From the IMG/VR virus record IMGVR_UViG_3300019135_000051, positions 1 to 53,953 of that record: a stretch of DNA of 53,953 nt. The stretch is one strand, 5' to 3'. The number at the start of each line of letters is the position of its first letter. The stretch's first letter is position 1. Positions 32,856-40,206 of the stretch are shown one piece after another. A program made the translations under genes and the position numbers. The notes under the pieces are model-generated. The model was not told the DNA's origin. It made no database searches and worked only from the letters and a program-made list of their open reading frames with translations. Origin of the DNA: a virus.

Positions 32856-34085
32856 ATGGCTTACACGAAAACGAACTGGATTGATCGTGCGGTACAGTAT
32901 CCGAACCGATATACCAAGAGCAACGAGACGGCAACAGCGGTCACGCTCACGGCGAGTCCTGGCACAGTAACGCAGGCAGGTACGCCTTTGAGTGCAACGA
33001 ACTTTAACAAGATCGAGCAGGGCATTTACGATGCACACGTTGCCGTGGAAGAAGTAAAAAAGAACTTCGGACCGTCGAGTCCATCCGGTACCTACTTCAA
33101 CAGTAACTATGGCCTTGTATTTAGTACTACAAAGGCTGTATATTTTTCGAAAACAAAAGTCTATGCAGATGTTGCCGGTACGATAACAGTAAGATTAGCG
33201 CCTTGGACTGCGGGTGTTGGCGCTGGTACAACTATCATTGGAAAAGTGTTTTCTGTTGTAGCAGGTGAAAATGTCATTAACTTGGACATGATCGTCCCTT
33301 CGTCAGGAAACTACCTCTTGTATCTTCAATCCACCACTGGAGGAGTTCAACTGTTGCGCCTCACTTCCTACACTGGATGGGCTCAACAGTCAAATGGTAT
33401 CGTCACTTTTACTACAGGCGGAAACGCTACCACTGGAGATATTCTAAGTAACTGGTACTGGTTTTACGACCTGCAAGTCTCTGCCTTGGACGCGCTCGTT
33501 GACCTTATTTATCGTTGGCAGACAGAGAAGGGGACACCCGGCGGCACGGAACCGAACAAGGTGCCGATAACAAATGCAAGCGGACGTGTGGGTGACAGCG
33601 AGAAAGTCAGCGGATACTCGCCGTCAACTGGAGCCACACCAAACACTCTAGTGGTCCGAGATGCAAATGGGGGTATATCCGGTCTTTCAGCATCAGGATT
33701 TTGGTCGGATACAACCACACAAGTTGCGGCGAATACGACTTACACAAAAACAATACCTATTGGGTTTGCTGGAAAGAAAGGGCGGCTTGTCATTCGGCAC
33801 GGTTCCAGCAGCACCTGGGCAACCGTATACTTCAATACCGATTCCACAAAAGCGACGTCGGTAGAGGTAACGAGTACACCCACATCCCAGTTTTACTCAA
33901 AAGCGCTAGGTGACGCCAGATTAGGATCAAGAAACACCTACATCAGCGAAGGAGTAAACGCAAGCGCAACAGGCTTGACCGAAGTTTATATTTCGGGTTC
34001 TAACCTTATCATCGTATTTAGAAACGGGTCTACATCGACGGCGACTCTTAGCGTTGGTGCATGTTATTGGGAGGTGGAAGGATGA
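32856..34085 (+). CDS. Tail fibre / receptor-binding protein
   Basis: A 409-residue protein starting at ATG 32,856 (MAYTKTNWIDRAVQYPNRY, a frequent start of Bacillota phage fibres). A short helical motif (NFNKIEQGIYDAHVAVEEV) is followed by beta-rich, Ser/Thr/Gly-rich domains (about 70-200) and a final beta domain (about 280-409). It probably binds the host surface. The stop overlaps the next ATG (ATGA). Confidence 0.78.
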   Translation: MAYTKTNWIDRAVQYPNRYTKSNETATAVTLTASPGTVTQAGTPLSATNFNKIEQGIYDAHVAVEEVKKNFGPSSPSGTYFNSNYGLVFSTTKAVYFSKTKVYADVAGTITVRLAPWTAGVGAGTTIIGKVFSVVAGENVINLDMIVPSSGNYLLYLQSTTGGVQLLRLTSYTGWAQQSNGIVTFTTGGNATTGDILSNWYWFYDLQVSALDALVDLIYRWQTEKGTPGGTEPNKVPITNASGRVGDSEKVSGYSPSTGATPNTLVVRDANGGISGLSASGFWSDTTTQVAANTTYTKTIPIGFAGKKGRLVIRHGSSSTWATVYFNTDSTKATSVEVTSTPTSQFYSKALGDARLGSRNTYISEGVNASATGLTEVYISGSNLIIVFRNGSTSTATLSVGACYWEVEG

Positions 34086-34495
34086 AATTTGTAGTCTATC
34101 GAAAGTCTGATTTCCGGATAATGTCTACTTCAATTGAAACACCTGACGAAAGCTATTCTCCGCGCTGGGAGATTGATAACAACGTAATTCCTAACCACGG
34201 GGGTGCGTTTGATGACTATGGGTATGTGGAGATAACGAAAGAACAATATAGACAGATGGTAGATAGGGGGTGTTCGGTGCAATTGGTTGACGGTGTTCCC
34301 ACCTTCATCACAGTGGACATTATGCCCTCACAATCGCCGAGCAAACTGGAAGAGTTGGAAACCGAACTTCAAGCGCTGAAAAAAGAAAACACCAAGCTGA
34401 AAACGGAAAACGATGCCCTGAAACAGCGCGACTCGGCGCTGCAGGATGATGTCTTGTTCATCATGGAGACCCTTGTCTCCAACGACTTGGCGTAG
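34082..34495 (+). CDS. Small tail protein with C-terminal coiled coil
   Basis: A 137-residue protein. An N-terminal alpha/beta domain (FVVYRKSDFRIMSTS, ITKEQYRQMVDRGCSVQL) and a coiled coil (about 85-125, LEELETELQALKKENTKL...) are visible. Proteins of this type follow fibres and may be fibre chaperones or tip components. Family not certain. Confidence 0.65.
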   Translation: MKFVVYRKSDFRIMSTSIETPDESYSPRWEIDNNVIPNHGGAFDDYGYVEITKEQYRQMVDRGCSVQLVDGVPTFITVDIMPSQSPSKLEELETELQALKKENTKLKTENDALKQRDSALQDDVLFIMETLVSNDLA

Positions 34496-34514
34496 ACAAA
34501 AGGAGGAATGCGGA

Positions 34515-34775
34515 ATGGCAGAAACAGTTCGACAGCGGATGGTGCGCGGGTACGCCTTTCAAATCTATGTAGACGGCACAAAGCGGTTCTCAGATGTCAA
34601 CACCACGTACCACGAAGAGATCAAGCAGTACGCTGCAGACAACTTCACGATTGACCCGTACGCGACCGCCGAGAATCGTACCATACAACTGGATAAGGCC
34701 TGGGCAAACAGCTGGATCAACCAGCAAGAGTATGAAAATACTGTTGCGAAAATCGAGCCATACCCAACCGAGTAA
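34515..34775 (+). CDS. Small XkdX-like tail protein
   Basis: An 86-residue protein starting at ATG 34,515 behind AAAGGAGGAATG. FSDVNTTYHEEIKQYAAD and ANSWINQQEYENTVAK give a weak resemblance to XkdX-type small proteins at the end of tail operons. Last gene before a terminator. Confidence 0.6.
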   Translation: MAETVRQRMVRGYAFQIYVDGTKRFSDVNTTYHEEIKQYAADNFTIDPYATAENRTIQLDKAWANSWINQQEYENTVAKIEPYPTE

Positions 34776-34807
34776 CGCTCCTTCTCAAAAGAGATTGAGC
34801 GTTTTTT
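34776..34807 (+). terminator. Terminator at the end of the tail operon
   Basis: CGCTC (34,776-34,780) pairs with GAGCG (34,797-34,801), and inside it TCTC pairs with GAGA around loop AAAA. Six Ts follow (34,802-34,807). It separates tail genes from the lysis cassette. Confidence 0.85.
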
Positions 34808-34872
34808 AATTGGGGAGCTGCCGCAGCTTCCTTTACTTTTGCCCCAAAAGGGGGTGAGGAGGAACGAAATAG

Positions 34873-35286
34873 ATGAAATACGACGGATGGCTAACAATTG
34901 CAACTGGCGGCACGATCGCCACGGCAACCTACCTCCTTGGAGGGCTGGATCACCTGTTATTCGCATTTGCTATCTTCCTGGCGCTAGACTATATCACCGG
35001 GTTATCAGCGGCGATATACCGCAGGGAAGTGAATAGTCGAACCGGATGGACTGGCTTGGGACGGAAAGTCCTCATGTTCGTTTTTGTGATTGTCGCGCAC
35101 CAGCTGGATGTTATCAGCGGCAATTCGCAGGGATTCATCCGGGATGCCATTTTGCTGTTCCTGATCGGGACCGAGGGGATCTCCATCATGGAGAATTGCG
35201 GCAAGCTCGGATTGCCGGTCCCTCCGTTTCTGTTGACCACGCTGGATCGGTTCAAAAACAAACAGCCCGAGAAAGAAGGAAGATAA
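34873..35286 (+). CDS. Holin, phage_holin_4 (phi29/TcdE-like) family
   Basis: A 137-residue inner-membrane protein with three or four hydrophobic segments (about 8-25, 28-48, 66-82, 92-106) and the family motif FAIFLALDYITGLSAA near residue 36-51, then GRKVLMF. It forms the lesion that frees the endolysin. It lies just upstream of the amidase. Confidence 0.92.
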   Translation: MKYDGWLTIATGGTIATATYLLGGLDHLLFAFAIFLALDYITGLSAAIYRREVNSRTGWTGLGRKVLMFVFVIVAHQLDVISGNSQGFIRDAILLFLIGTEGISIMENCGKLGLPVPPFLLTTLDRFKNKQPEKEGR

Positions 35287-35287
35287 C

Positions 35288-36091
35288 ATGAAAATGATCA
35301 TACCAGGCGCGCGCGTCGTAGACGTTCGCACCTCTTTGCCGCGGCACCCGGTGCTTAAATACAGGCGTCGCCGGCTGGAGGACATCCGGTCGGCAGCAAT
35401 TCATCACTCGCTGACCAAGACTGGGACACCGGAGGCGTTCGCAAACTTCCACGTCGGCACCAACAAGTGGCCCGGCATCGCCTACACGTTTGTCATCCAA
35501 AAAGACGGCACAATTTACTGGTGCAATGATCTGGAGGCGATCAGTTATCACGTTGGCGACAGCAACCGCCATGCCTTGGGTATTTGCTTGATTGGCGACT
35601 TCCGCACGCAACAACCAACACCAGCGCAGATCGACGCAGCTTACCGCCTCTTGGAGTACCTGCAGGGCATTCTGCCGAACATGAAGCAAATCCTTGGCCA
35701 CCAGGAGTACCCGGGCTACGCATGGAAAAACTGCCCGGCATTCTCAATGGATTGGTTCCGTGCAGGTTATGCACAATTTCTAAAAAAATCTGTGGAGAAG
35801 TTAGCCGGCGCGCCGGTTGCAATCGCCTTGAACAGTATCGCCCTCCCCTTCGCTGGCTTCCTGCAGAACGGTGTATCGATGCTCCCGGTGCGCGCGGTGG
35901 TGACAGCTGCCGGCGGAAAGCTGGAGTGGATCGCGGCGACGAAGGACGTGCGCGTGAACGGAAAAGACCTGCACGAAAAGATCGTGTCCGGATCCGCATA
36001 CGCTCCTGCGCGCGAGCTGGCAGCTGCCCTCGGCCTGACAGCGATATGGGACAACAAAACAAGAACCGTGAACTTGAAAGGATGTGTGTGA
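35288..36091 (+). CDS. Endolysin: N-acetylmuramoyl-L-alanine amidase with stalk domain
   Basis: A 267-residue enzyme that cuts the amide bond between muramic acid and the stem peptide. The amidase_2/PGRP domain (about 25-160) shows zinc ligands H39 (AAIHHS), H138 (LGHQEYPGY) and C149 (KNCPA). Residues about 175-267 form a copper-amine-oxidase-N-like stalk domain (LPVRAVVTAAGGKLEW, YAPARELAAALG), a cell-wall-targeting module frequent in Bacillales endolysins. Confidence 0.94.
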   Translation: MKMIIPGARVVDVRTSLPRHPVLKYRRRRLEDIRSAAIHHSLTKTGTPEAFANFHVGTNKWPGIAYTFVIQKDGTIYWCNDLEAISYHVGDSNRHALGICLIGDFRTQQPTPAQIDAAYRLLEYLQGILPNMKQILGHQEYPGYAWKNCPAFSMDWFRAGYAQFLKKSVEKLAGAPVAIALNSIALPFAGFLQNGVSMLPVRAVVTAAGGKLEWIAATKDVRVNGKDLHEKIVSGSAYAPARELAAALGLTAIWDNKTRTVNLKGCV

Positions 36092-36092
36092 C

Positions 36093-36334
36093 ATGGAACA
36101 ATTCGCACATGAGATCACAAACGCCCTCGTCAGCCTGCTCGCTCTCCTGGTACTGGCTGTCATCACGGAGCTGCGTAAGCGCGTGCTGGGGTGGATTGAT
36201 GCCCGAAAGAGCTCAGCTGAGCGTGAGATCCTGTACAAGCTGGCTCAGGAGGGCTTCGCCTTGGTAGAACAGACGAAGAAGTGCGCGCAGCCATTGAGCG
36301 GTTCGTGACCGAATACAACAAGCACAAAAAGTGA
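36093..36334 (+). pseudogene. Holin-like membrane protein with C-terminal frameshift
   Basis: ATG 36,093 opens a protein with one membrane helix (ALVSLLALLVLAVITEL) and a helix SSAEREILYKLAQEGFALVEQ, as in LLH-type small holins. The frame then ends at 36,308 with an odd tail (KKCAQPLSGS). In the -1 frame the sequence continues naturally as DEEVRAAIERFVTEYNKHKK to a stop at 36,334. A single-base change, or rarely a frameshift, would explain this. Probably inactive or shortened. Confidence 0.6.
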
Positions 36335-36340
36335 CCTCCT

Positions 36341-36370
36341 CCCCCATCCGTTCTTCGGGTGGGGGCTTTT
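36341..36370 (+). terminator. Strong terminator after the lysis cassette
   Basis: A 10-bp stem CCCCCATCCG (36,341-36,350) with CGGGTGGGGG (36,356-36,365), loop TTCTT, then CTTTTCTATTTTCT. It marks the end of the late operon. Confidence 0.92.
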
Positions 36371-36417
36371 CTATTTTCTGGAATGACTGTATGATAGAGA
36401 AAAAGGCGGTGAATCAA

Positions 36418-36732
36418 ATGGCTCACTACATTTTGAAAGAAATCGGCGAACGCGGTACCCCTGCCGTGATGGATGGTGGACCGGGATGGAATGCTTCTCT
36501 GTTGTCGTATGGCGATGAATGGCAAATGGAAGGCGGCCCGGGTTGGAAGCTACACCAAGACGGTCCAAGCTGGAAGTTTCAAGACGGCCCCGGTTGGTCT
36601 CCGACTTTTTTCGGTCCCCCAGAGGGAAATGGCGATGTTATATACCATCGTCTCATGTTGGGCGATTGCCCCGGTTATGACAAACTGCGGTTTGGTCCTC
36701 CTGAAAATAACGGAATCTCGATGCTCCACTGA
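36418..36732 (+). CDS. Small protein with GGPGW repeats
   Basis: A 104-residue protein behind AAAGGCGGTG; a TATGAT -10-like box at about 36,391 may belong to its own promoter. After a short N-terminal segment (MAHYILKEIGERGTPAVM) come four spaced repeats: DGGPGWNASL, EGGPGWKLHQ, DGPSWKFQ and DGPGWSPT. Two FGPPE(G/N)NG units and an ending ISMLH follow. It looks like neither a structural nor a lysis protein and sits in the moron region. Possibilities include a peptide-precursor-like protein or a binding protein. I do not recognise a family. Confidence 0.65.
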   Translation: MAHYILKEIGERGTPAVMDGGPGWNASLLSYGDEWQMEGGPGWKLHQDGPSWKFQDGPGWSPTFFGPPEGNGDVIYHRLMLGDCPGYDKLRFGPPENNGISMLH

Positions 36733-36761
36733 AAAGTGGGATCTCCGTTCGGTACCCTCCT

Positions 36762-36884
36762 TTGACGAAGCGTGAATAGCAAGGGTATGATTTAAATATG
36801 ATCTAGGGTGGGAGGAGTCTTTCAGCTCCATCCCTTTGTTCAAGCGAACCTCTTGCGGTGCCACGCAAGGGGTTTCACTTTTTT
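36762..36884 (+). ncRNA. Probable small RNA gene with own promoter and terminator
   Basis: Promoter: -35 TTGACG (36,762-36,767), 18-bp spacer, -10 TATGAT (36,786-36,791), so a start near 36,798. There is no plausible reading frame. An imperfect hairpin around GGGTGGGAG/CTCCATCCC (about 36,807-36,833) is followed by a perfect 11-bp terminator stem, 36,847-36,857 with 36,864-36,874 (one G-T pair), loop GTGCCA, then TCACTTTTTT. Expected RNA about 87 nt. It occupies the otherwise empty stretch 36,733-37,065. Confidence 0.65.
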
Positions 36885-37065
36885 CTGGAGCTCTCCAATT
36901 GATGATCGCGGGTACCAGGTTGATGAAGGTTGTTGTCAATTTACTTGTTAGGTCCTTTTAAATAGATGAGTAGATAAGAAATTTTACTGACTAGGAAGGA
37001 ATACCCAGATACTTGTCGTAAAAATACCAATAGTGACGAAAATTGGAAGGTAGGGGGTATTATTC

Positions 37066-37527
37066 ATGGGTTATTGGATTTTATATGCGTTGTTTGCATT
37101 GTGGGTCTTTTATGATGCCGGAAAGCGAAAAAACAATCGAATATGGTGGCCACTTGCAACGTTTCTAATTGGACCGCTCGCGCTACCGGTTTACTACGCT
37201 AAGCGTAACTTGAAAGAAGGGGAGGTTCGCGAGGGCGGTACTGCATGGAATGTTCTGAAAAACTTTGCGCTATTCTGGACGATCACGATGGTGGTCGCTG
37301 CCGTTGCCGGTATGGCTGGCGCAGGTGAAGTCGTAAACAACGCTGGTAATGAGTACGAACAGGCTGGAGCTGTCATTGGCATGGGAATCGGCTTTGCGAT
37401 GCTCGGTACTCTTTGGTTCTTCCCGATGGTTGGGGCGTTGATACTCGGTTTTTTCCTCAAAAAATCGAGTATCGTTGAAAAGGGTCCGACTGGTAAGCTG
37501 GCATCCGTCGAGATCCCGGTAAACTAA
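37066..37527 (+). CDS. Integral membrane protein
   Basis: A 153-residue protein with four hydrophobic segments (about 2-16, 27-44, 66-86 and 103-131) and short charged loops (GKRKNNR, KRNLKEGEVREGG). Alone in the moron region, with GGTAGGGGG upstream. Such genes often alter the host envelope or exclude superinfecting phage. No family recognised. Confidence 0.65.
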   Translation: MGYWILYALFALWVFYDAGKRKNNRIWWPLATFLIGPLALPVYYAKRNLKEGEVREGGTAWNVLKNFALFWTITMVVAAVAGMAGAGEVVNNAGNEYEQAGAVIGMGIGFAMLGTLWFFPMVGALILGFFLKKSSIVEKGPTGKLASVEIPVN

Positions 37528-37538
37528 CGCTAAAATGT

Positions 37539-37568
37539 CTCGGAGTCAATCCGGGGCTTCTTCTTTTT
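37539..37568 (+). terminator. Probable terminator after the membrane protein
   Basis: CTCGGA (37,539-37,544) pairs with TCCGGG (37,550-37,555) using one G-T pair, loop GTCAA, then GCTTCTTCTTTTTG. Confidence 0.55.
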
Positions 37569-37571
37569 GTC

Positions 37572-37617
37572 TTGATAATCCGTCTCTCATCGCACATAAT
37601 ATAAGAACTAATGTTCG
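37572..37617 (+). promoter_or_regulatory. SOS-controlled promoter (LexA/DinR box)
   Basis: -35 TTGATA (37,572-37,577), 17-bp spacer, -10 CATAAT (37,595-37,600). GAAC-TAAT-GTTC at 37,605-37,616 overlaps the expected start site and fits the Bacillus LexA box CGAAC-N4-GTTCG (with A for the first C). LexA would block this promoter until DNA damage. Confidence 0.82.
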
Positions 37618-37641
37618 CTGTTATATTACGGAGGGGTCTCG

Positions 37642-37983
37642 ATGGCACGGAAAATCAACGATTTATTCGGCTCGATGCGGATGGTCCTGCCGGAGCACCG
37701 CGCAGCCATTCTCGAGCATAACGAGGAGAGAGGGCTCATCGAGCGTCCAGTGATCGACGAAGTCGACATGGGCGAAATGTGCTTTCGCATCTACGACTCG
37801 ACACAGTACGATTACGCGATCACAGTAAAATGGTTCCAACCGGTGCGCGGCAACCTCGGCGTGTTCGAGACCGCGTGGGGAGTTGTTCGCGAGATCGACC
37901 CGGAACGGAAACGATTCAAACTAGCGAACGATTGGGAGTCCCGGTGGATTAACGTGAAGGACATCGTGAGCGTAACGAAATAA
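37642..37983 (+). CDS. YolD-like protein
   Basis: A 113-residue protein of the YolD-like family (MVLPEHRAAI, then a beta-rich SH3-like half with YAITVKWFQP and ESRWINVKDIVSV). Family members are commonly encoded with UmuC/DinB-type Y-family polymerases and are SOS-induced; here there is no polymerase gene next to it. The LexA box upstream matches this habit. Confidence 0.87.
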   Translation: MARKINDLFGSMRMVLPEHRAAILEHNEERGLIERPVIDEVDMGEMCFRIYDSTQYDYAITVKWFQPVRGNLGVFETAWGVVREIDPERKRFKLANDWESRWINVKDIVSVTK

Positions 37984-38074
37984 TAATTTCCAGTAAACAG
38001 TGTTGTTCGAACATAGTTGACGGTTCAGAGAATGATATTACTAAACAATAGCACAACGGAACGAGGGATAATAA

Positions 38075-38932
38075 TTGTCGGATTTAAAGTTGGCTGTTTC
38101 TGAAAAATTAACTTATTGCACGGTCAGAATTGAATGCATCTTAAAAGACGGATCTACAAGTACTGGAACCGGATTCTTTTTTAATTTCCTTGAGGGAAAC
38201 AACAGGTATTTACCTACTATCGTGACTAATAAACATGTAGTCAAAGATGCAGTAATAGGGAGAATTCCAATTACAATTCAGGATAGTAACGGTAACCCTC
38301 AAACAGGCTCTTATTTTAATGTTGAGGTACCAGACTTTGAGCGTAAATGTATTTTTCATCCTGAGGATGATGTTGACCTTTGTGTATTACCGATCACCTT
38401 TATACTCAATACATTAGAATCACACGGCGTAAAAGCTTATAATCTAGCATTAACTAAAGCGCAAATTCCAACTGCTGAAGATCTGAACGATTTGACAGCT
38501 TTGGAAGAAGTAATAATGATTGGTTATCCAAACGGAATATGGGATCATGTGAATAACTTACCAATTGTTCGCAGTGGTGTAACAGCAACGCACCCTAATA
38601 TTGACTATCAAGGTAGACCAGAATTTATGATTGATGCAGCTTGTTTCCCTGGCTCTAGTGGATCTCCGGTACTGCTCTATAATCAGGGTTCATACGTATC
38701 AAAATCTAAGGGTGTACTTATCGGAGGAACAAGATTAATGCTTTTAGGTGTCCTCTATGCCGGCCCCCAACATACGGCCTCGGGGGAAATAAAAATCGTC
38801 AACATTCCTACGAGACAAGAACCGGTGGTCATTTCAAGAGTACCAAATAATTTAGGACTGATCATAAAGTCTCGTAAGATAATAGAGTTCGAAGAAATCC
38901 TAAGAAATTTAATCGCAGAGAAGAATAAATAA
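38075..38932 (+). CDS. Trypsin-like serine protease (moron)
   Basis: A 285-residue protein with TTG start behind GAGGGAT. The chymotrypsin-fold triad is readable as H54 (TNKHVV), D101 (DVDLCVLPI) and S195 (PGSSGSP). No signal peptide, so it acts in the cytoplasm. It is more AT-rich than the phage genes and lies between the YolD gene and a bidirectional terminator. Cytoplasmic trypsin-like proteases occur in bacterial immunity systems, where they activate or destroy partners. A defence role is inference. Confidence 0.8.
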   Translation: MSDLKLAVSEKLTYCTVRIECILKDGSTSTGTGFFFNFLEGNNRYLPTIVTNKHVVKDAVIGRIPITIQDSNGNPQTGSYFNVEVPDFERKCIFHPEDDVDLCVLPITFILNTLESHGVKAYNLALTKAQIPTAEDLNDLTALEEVIMIGYPNGIWDHVNNLPIVRSGVTATHPNIDYQGRPEFMIDAACFPGSSGSPVLLYNQGSYVSKSKGVLIGGTRLMLLGVLYAGPQHTASGEIKIVNIPTRQEPVVISRVPNNLGLIIKSRKIIEFEEILRNLIAEKNK

Positions 38933-39114
38933 TAAGGTATATACTGTTTTGATGCCTTTTTGTGTGCATGTTCCCTTTCTGTTCGCATATAAAAGTAAAT
39001 CACGTTCTGTTGGGTGATTCCAAGAGCTCGCATGACTAAATGCTTTCCTGGTTCTCCTGCTGGCAGCTCGTGGCCTTCCTGCGGCATTCTTGTTCTAAGC
39101 ATCTGAAAGAATGA

Positions 39115-39147
39115 AACCCGCCCCGCTTACGCTGAGGTGGGTTTTGC
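39115..39147. terminator. Bidirectional terminator
   Basis: Stem AACCCGCC (39,115-39,122) with GGTGGGTT (39,136-39,143), one G-T pair. T-rich on the right (TTTTGCTGTTT) and on the left when read on the minus strand. It is shared by the protease transcript and the convergent minus-strand module. In 38,933-39,114 I see no supported gene. Confidence 0.7.
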
Positions 39148-39150
39148 TGT

Positions 39151-39588
39151 TTAAATACTTTTTCCGATCTGCTCCAGAACCTTGATAAAAAGCGGTGACA
39201 ATTGAATGAGGACGTATCCCAGGCCCGCGTTTTGGATGGTGCTCCAGGCCTTTTCTGAGTTGCCGAACATGAAGAAGAAACAGCCGCCGATCATGACGAT
39301 GGATGCAACTGGTAGCGAAATTGCCACCAGGATCTGCACAATAGGATCCAAGGCGTGTGAAAGGATCTGTAGTGCGGTGCCGGCAACAACTTTCGATGCT
39401 GTTTCCGTAGCACCAGATGCACTTGCAAACGACGCCATTGGGGCGATAGCCAATGGGATTAGTGTTCCAGCCTTCACCAACCCGTCGACAAGCGCGGCAA
39501 CCTCCTCTTTACTCAATTTCTTTTTCTTTGGTTCTTTCCACGTTCCGTCCATGAAATCCCGAAACTTGATGGTTTGAACCTTCGCCAT
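39151..39588 (-). CDS. Small membrane protein of the FtsK module
   Basis: A 145-residue protein starting at MAKVQTIKF behind AAGGAGTGG. A basic cytoplasmic start (KEPKKKKLSKEE) is followed by a hydrophobic segment (about 40-62), a second one (about 90-112) and an amphipathic end. This two-helix layout recalls pilin-like or channel subunits of transfer systems, but similarity is too weak to name. Last gene of a three-gene minus operon with the relaxation and FtsK genes. Confidence 0.65.
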   Translation of the reverse strand: MAKVQTIKFRDFMDGTWKEPKKKKLSKEEVAALVDGLVKAGTLIPLAIAPMASFASASGATETASKVVAGTALQILSHALDPIVQILVAISLPVASIVMIGGCFFFMFGNSEKAWSTIQNAGLGYVLIQLSPLFIKVLEQIGKSI

Positions 39589-39600
39589 TTGGACCACTCC

Positions 39601-40206
39601 TTATCGAATGTCATCAATCAGGTAAACCGAGGATGGCATACCCTCGCATATGTCTCTGAACCGCCTTACTCTGCCGGGGCTGACCGTTACGATGTGAAGG
39701 GTGGGGAAGTATCCAAACTGCTGTTGAAACAAGCCTCGGTCGAACATCTCCCGATATCTCTTGATTTTTGCGCTGTTTTCGACCATGGTCTGAGTGTTAT
39801 CGACCTCTAGAAAGTGATACTGCTTATTCTTCATGAACAGGGCGTCTGCAACGAGCGTGGTCTGCCCATCAGTCACCTTGATCTCGTTTCTCCAATTGAC
39901 AGGACAGCCGACATGGAAAAAGAAATCGTTTCGCATCAGAGTGTGTCTGATTTGGAGGGTGCGTTTGACCACCTTTTTAGAGCCGATCATCTGCCGGCCG
40001 TGCTTATTCAGGTAGTAGACTGTGCCATACCGCTCTTCCCGGAAACTGTGAACGAGATCTCCCATCTGCCTGAGTACCTTCTGGGCGTTCCGATCACCGC
40101 CCAAGCGGTGCAGCCGCTGGAGTTGCCCTCTACTCAAAAAACCGAATCTGTCCAAGCTGTGCAGGATCTGCTCCTGTCTTTCTAACCTGTTCACGGCGAC
40201 TCTCAT
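39601..40206 (-). CDS. Replication-relaxation family protein
   Basis: A 201-residue protein. An N-terminal winged helix (QEQILHSLDRFGFLSRGQLQ) precedes a nuclease-like core (VADALFMKNKQYHFLEVDNTQ, KIKRYREMF), the pattern of the plasmid replication-relaxation family. Ribosome site GGAAGGAGG is excellent, although the start lies 77 bp inside the FtsK gene. Found with FtsK/SpoIIIE-like genes in mobile elements and some Bacillota prophages. Confidence 0.87.
   Translation of the reverse strand: MRVAVNRLERQEQILHSLDRFGFLSRGQLQRLHRLGGDRNAQKVLRQMGDLVHSFREERYGTVYYLNKHGRQMIGSKKVVKRTLQIRHTLMRNDFFFHVGCPVNWRNEIKVTDGQTTLVADALFMKNKQYHFLEVDNTQTMVENSAKIKRYREMFDRGLFQQQFGYFPTLHIVTVSPGRVRRFRDICEGMPSSVYLIDDIR

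Noticed and set aside
34776-34872. Additional small gene between terminator and holin
   Set aside because: Only fragmentary frames with no ribosome site; the segment is the terminator and holin leader.
37990-38020. Second SOS box near GTTCGAACA
   Set aside because: The palindrome is in the reversed arrangement (GTTCGAAC) and does not fit GAAC-N4-GTTC.
38755-39102. Minus-strand open frame of 115 aa whose first 55 residues (MLRTRMPQEGHELPAGEPGK...) look protein-like
   Set aside because: It has no ribosome site, starts just after the bidirectional terminator and runs antisense into the protease gene. At most a remnant of an older fourth gene of the FtsK operon.
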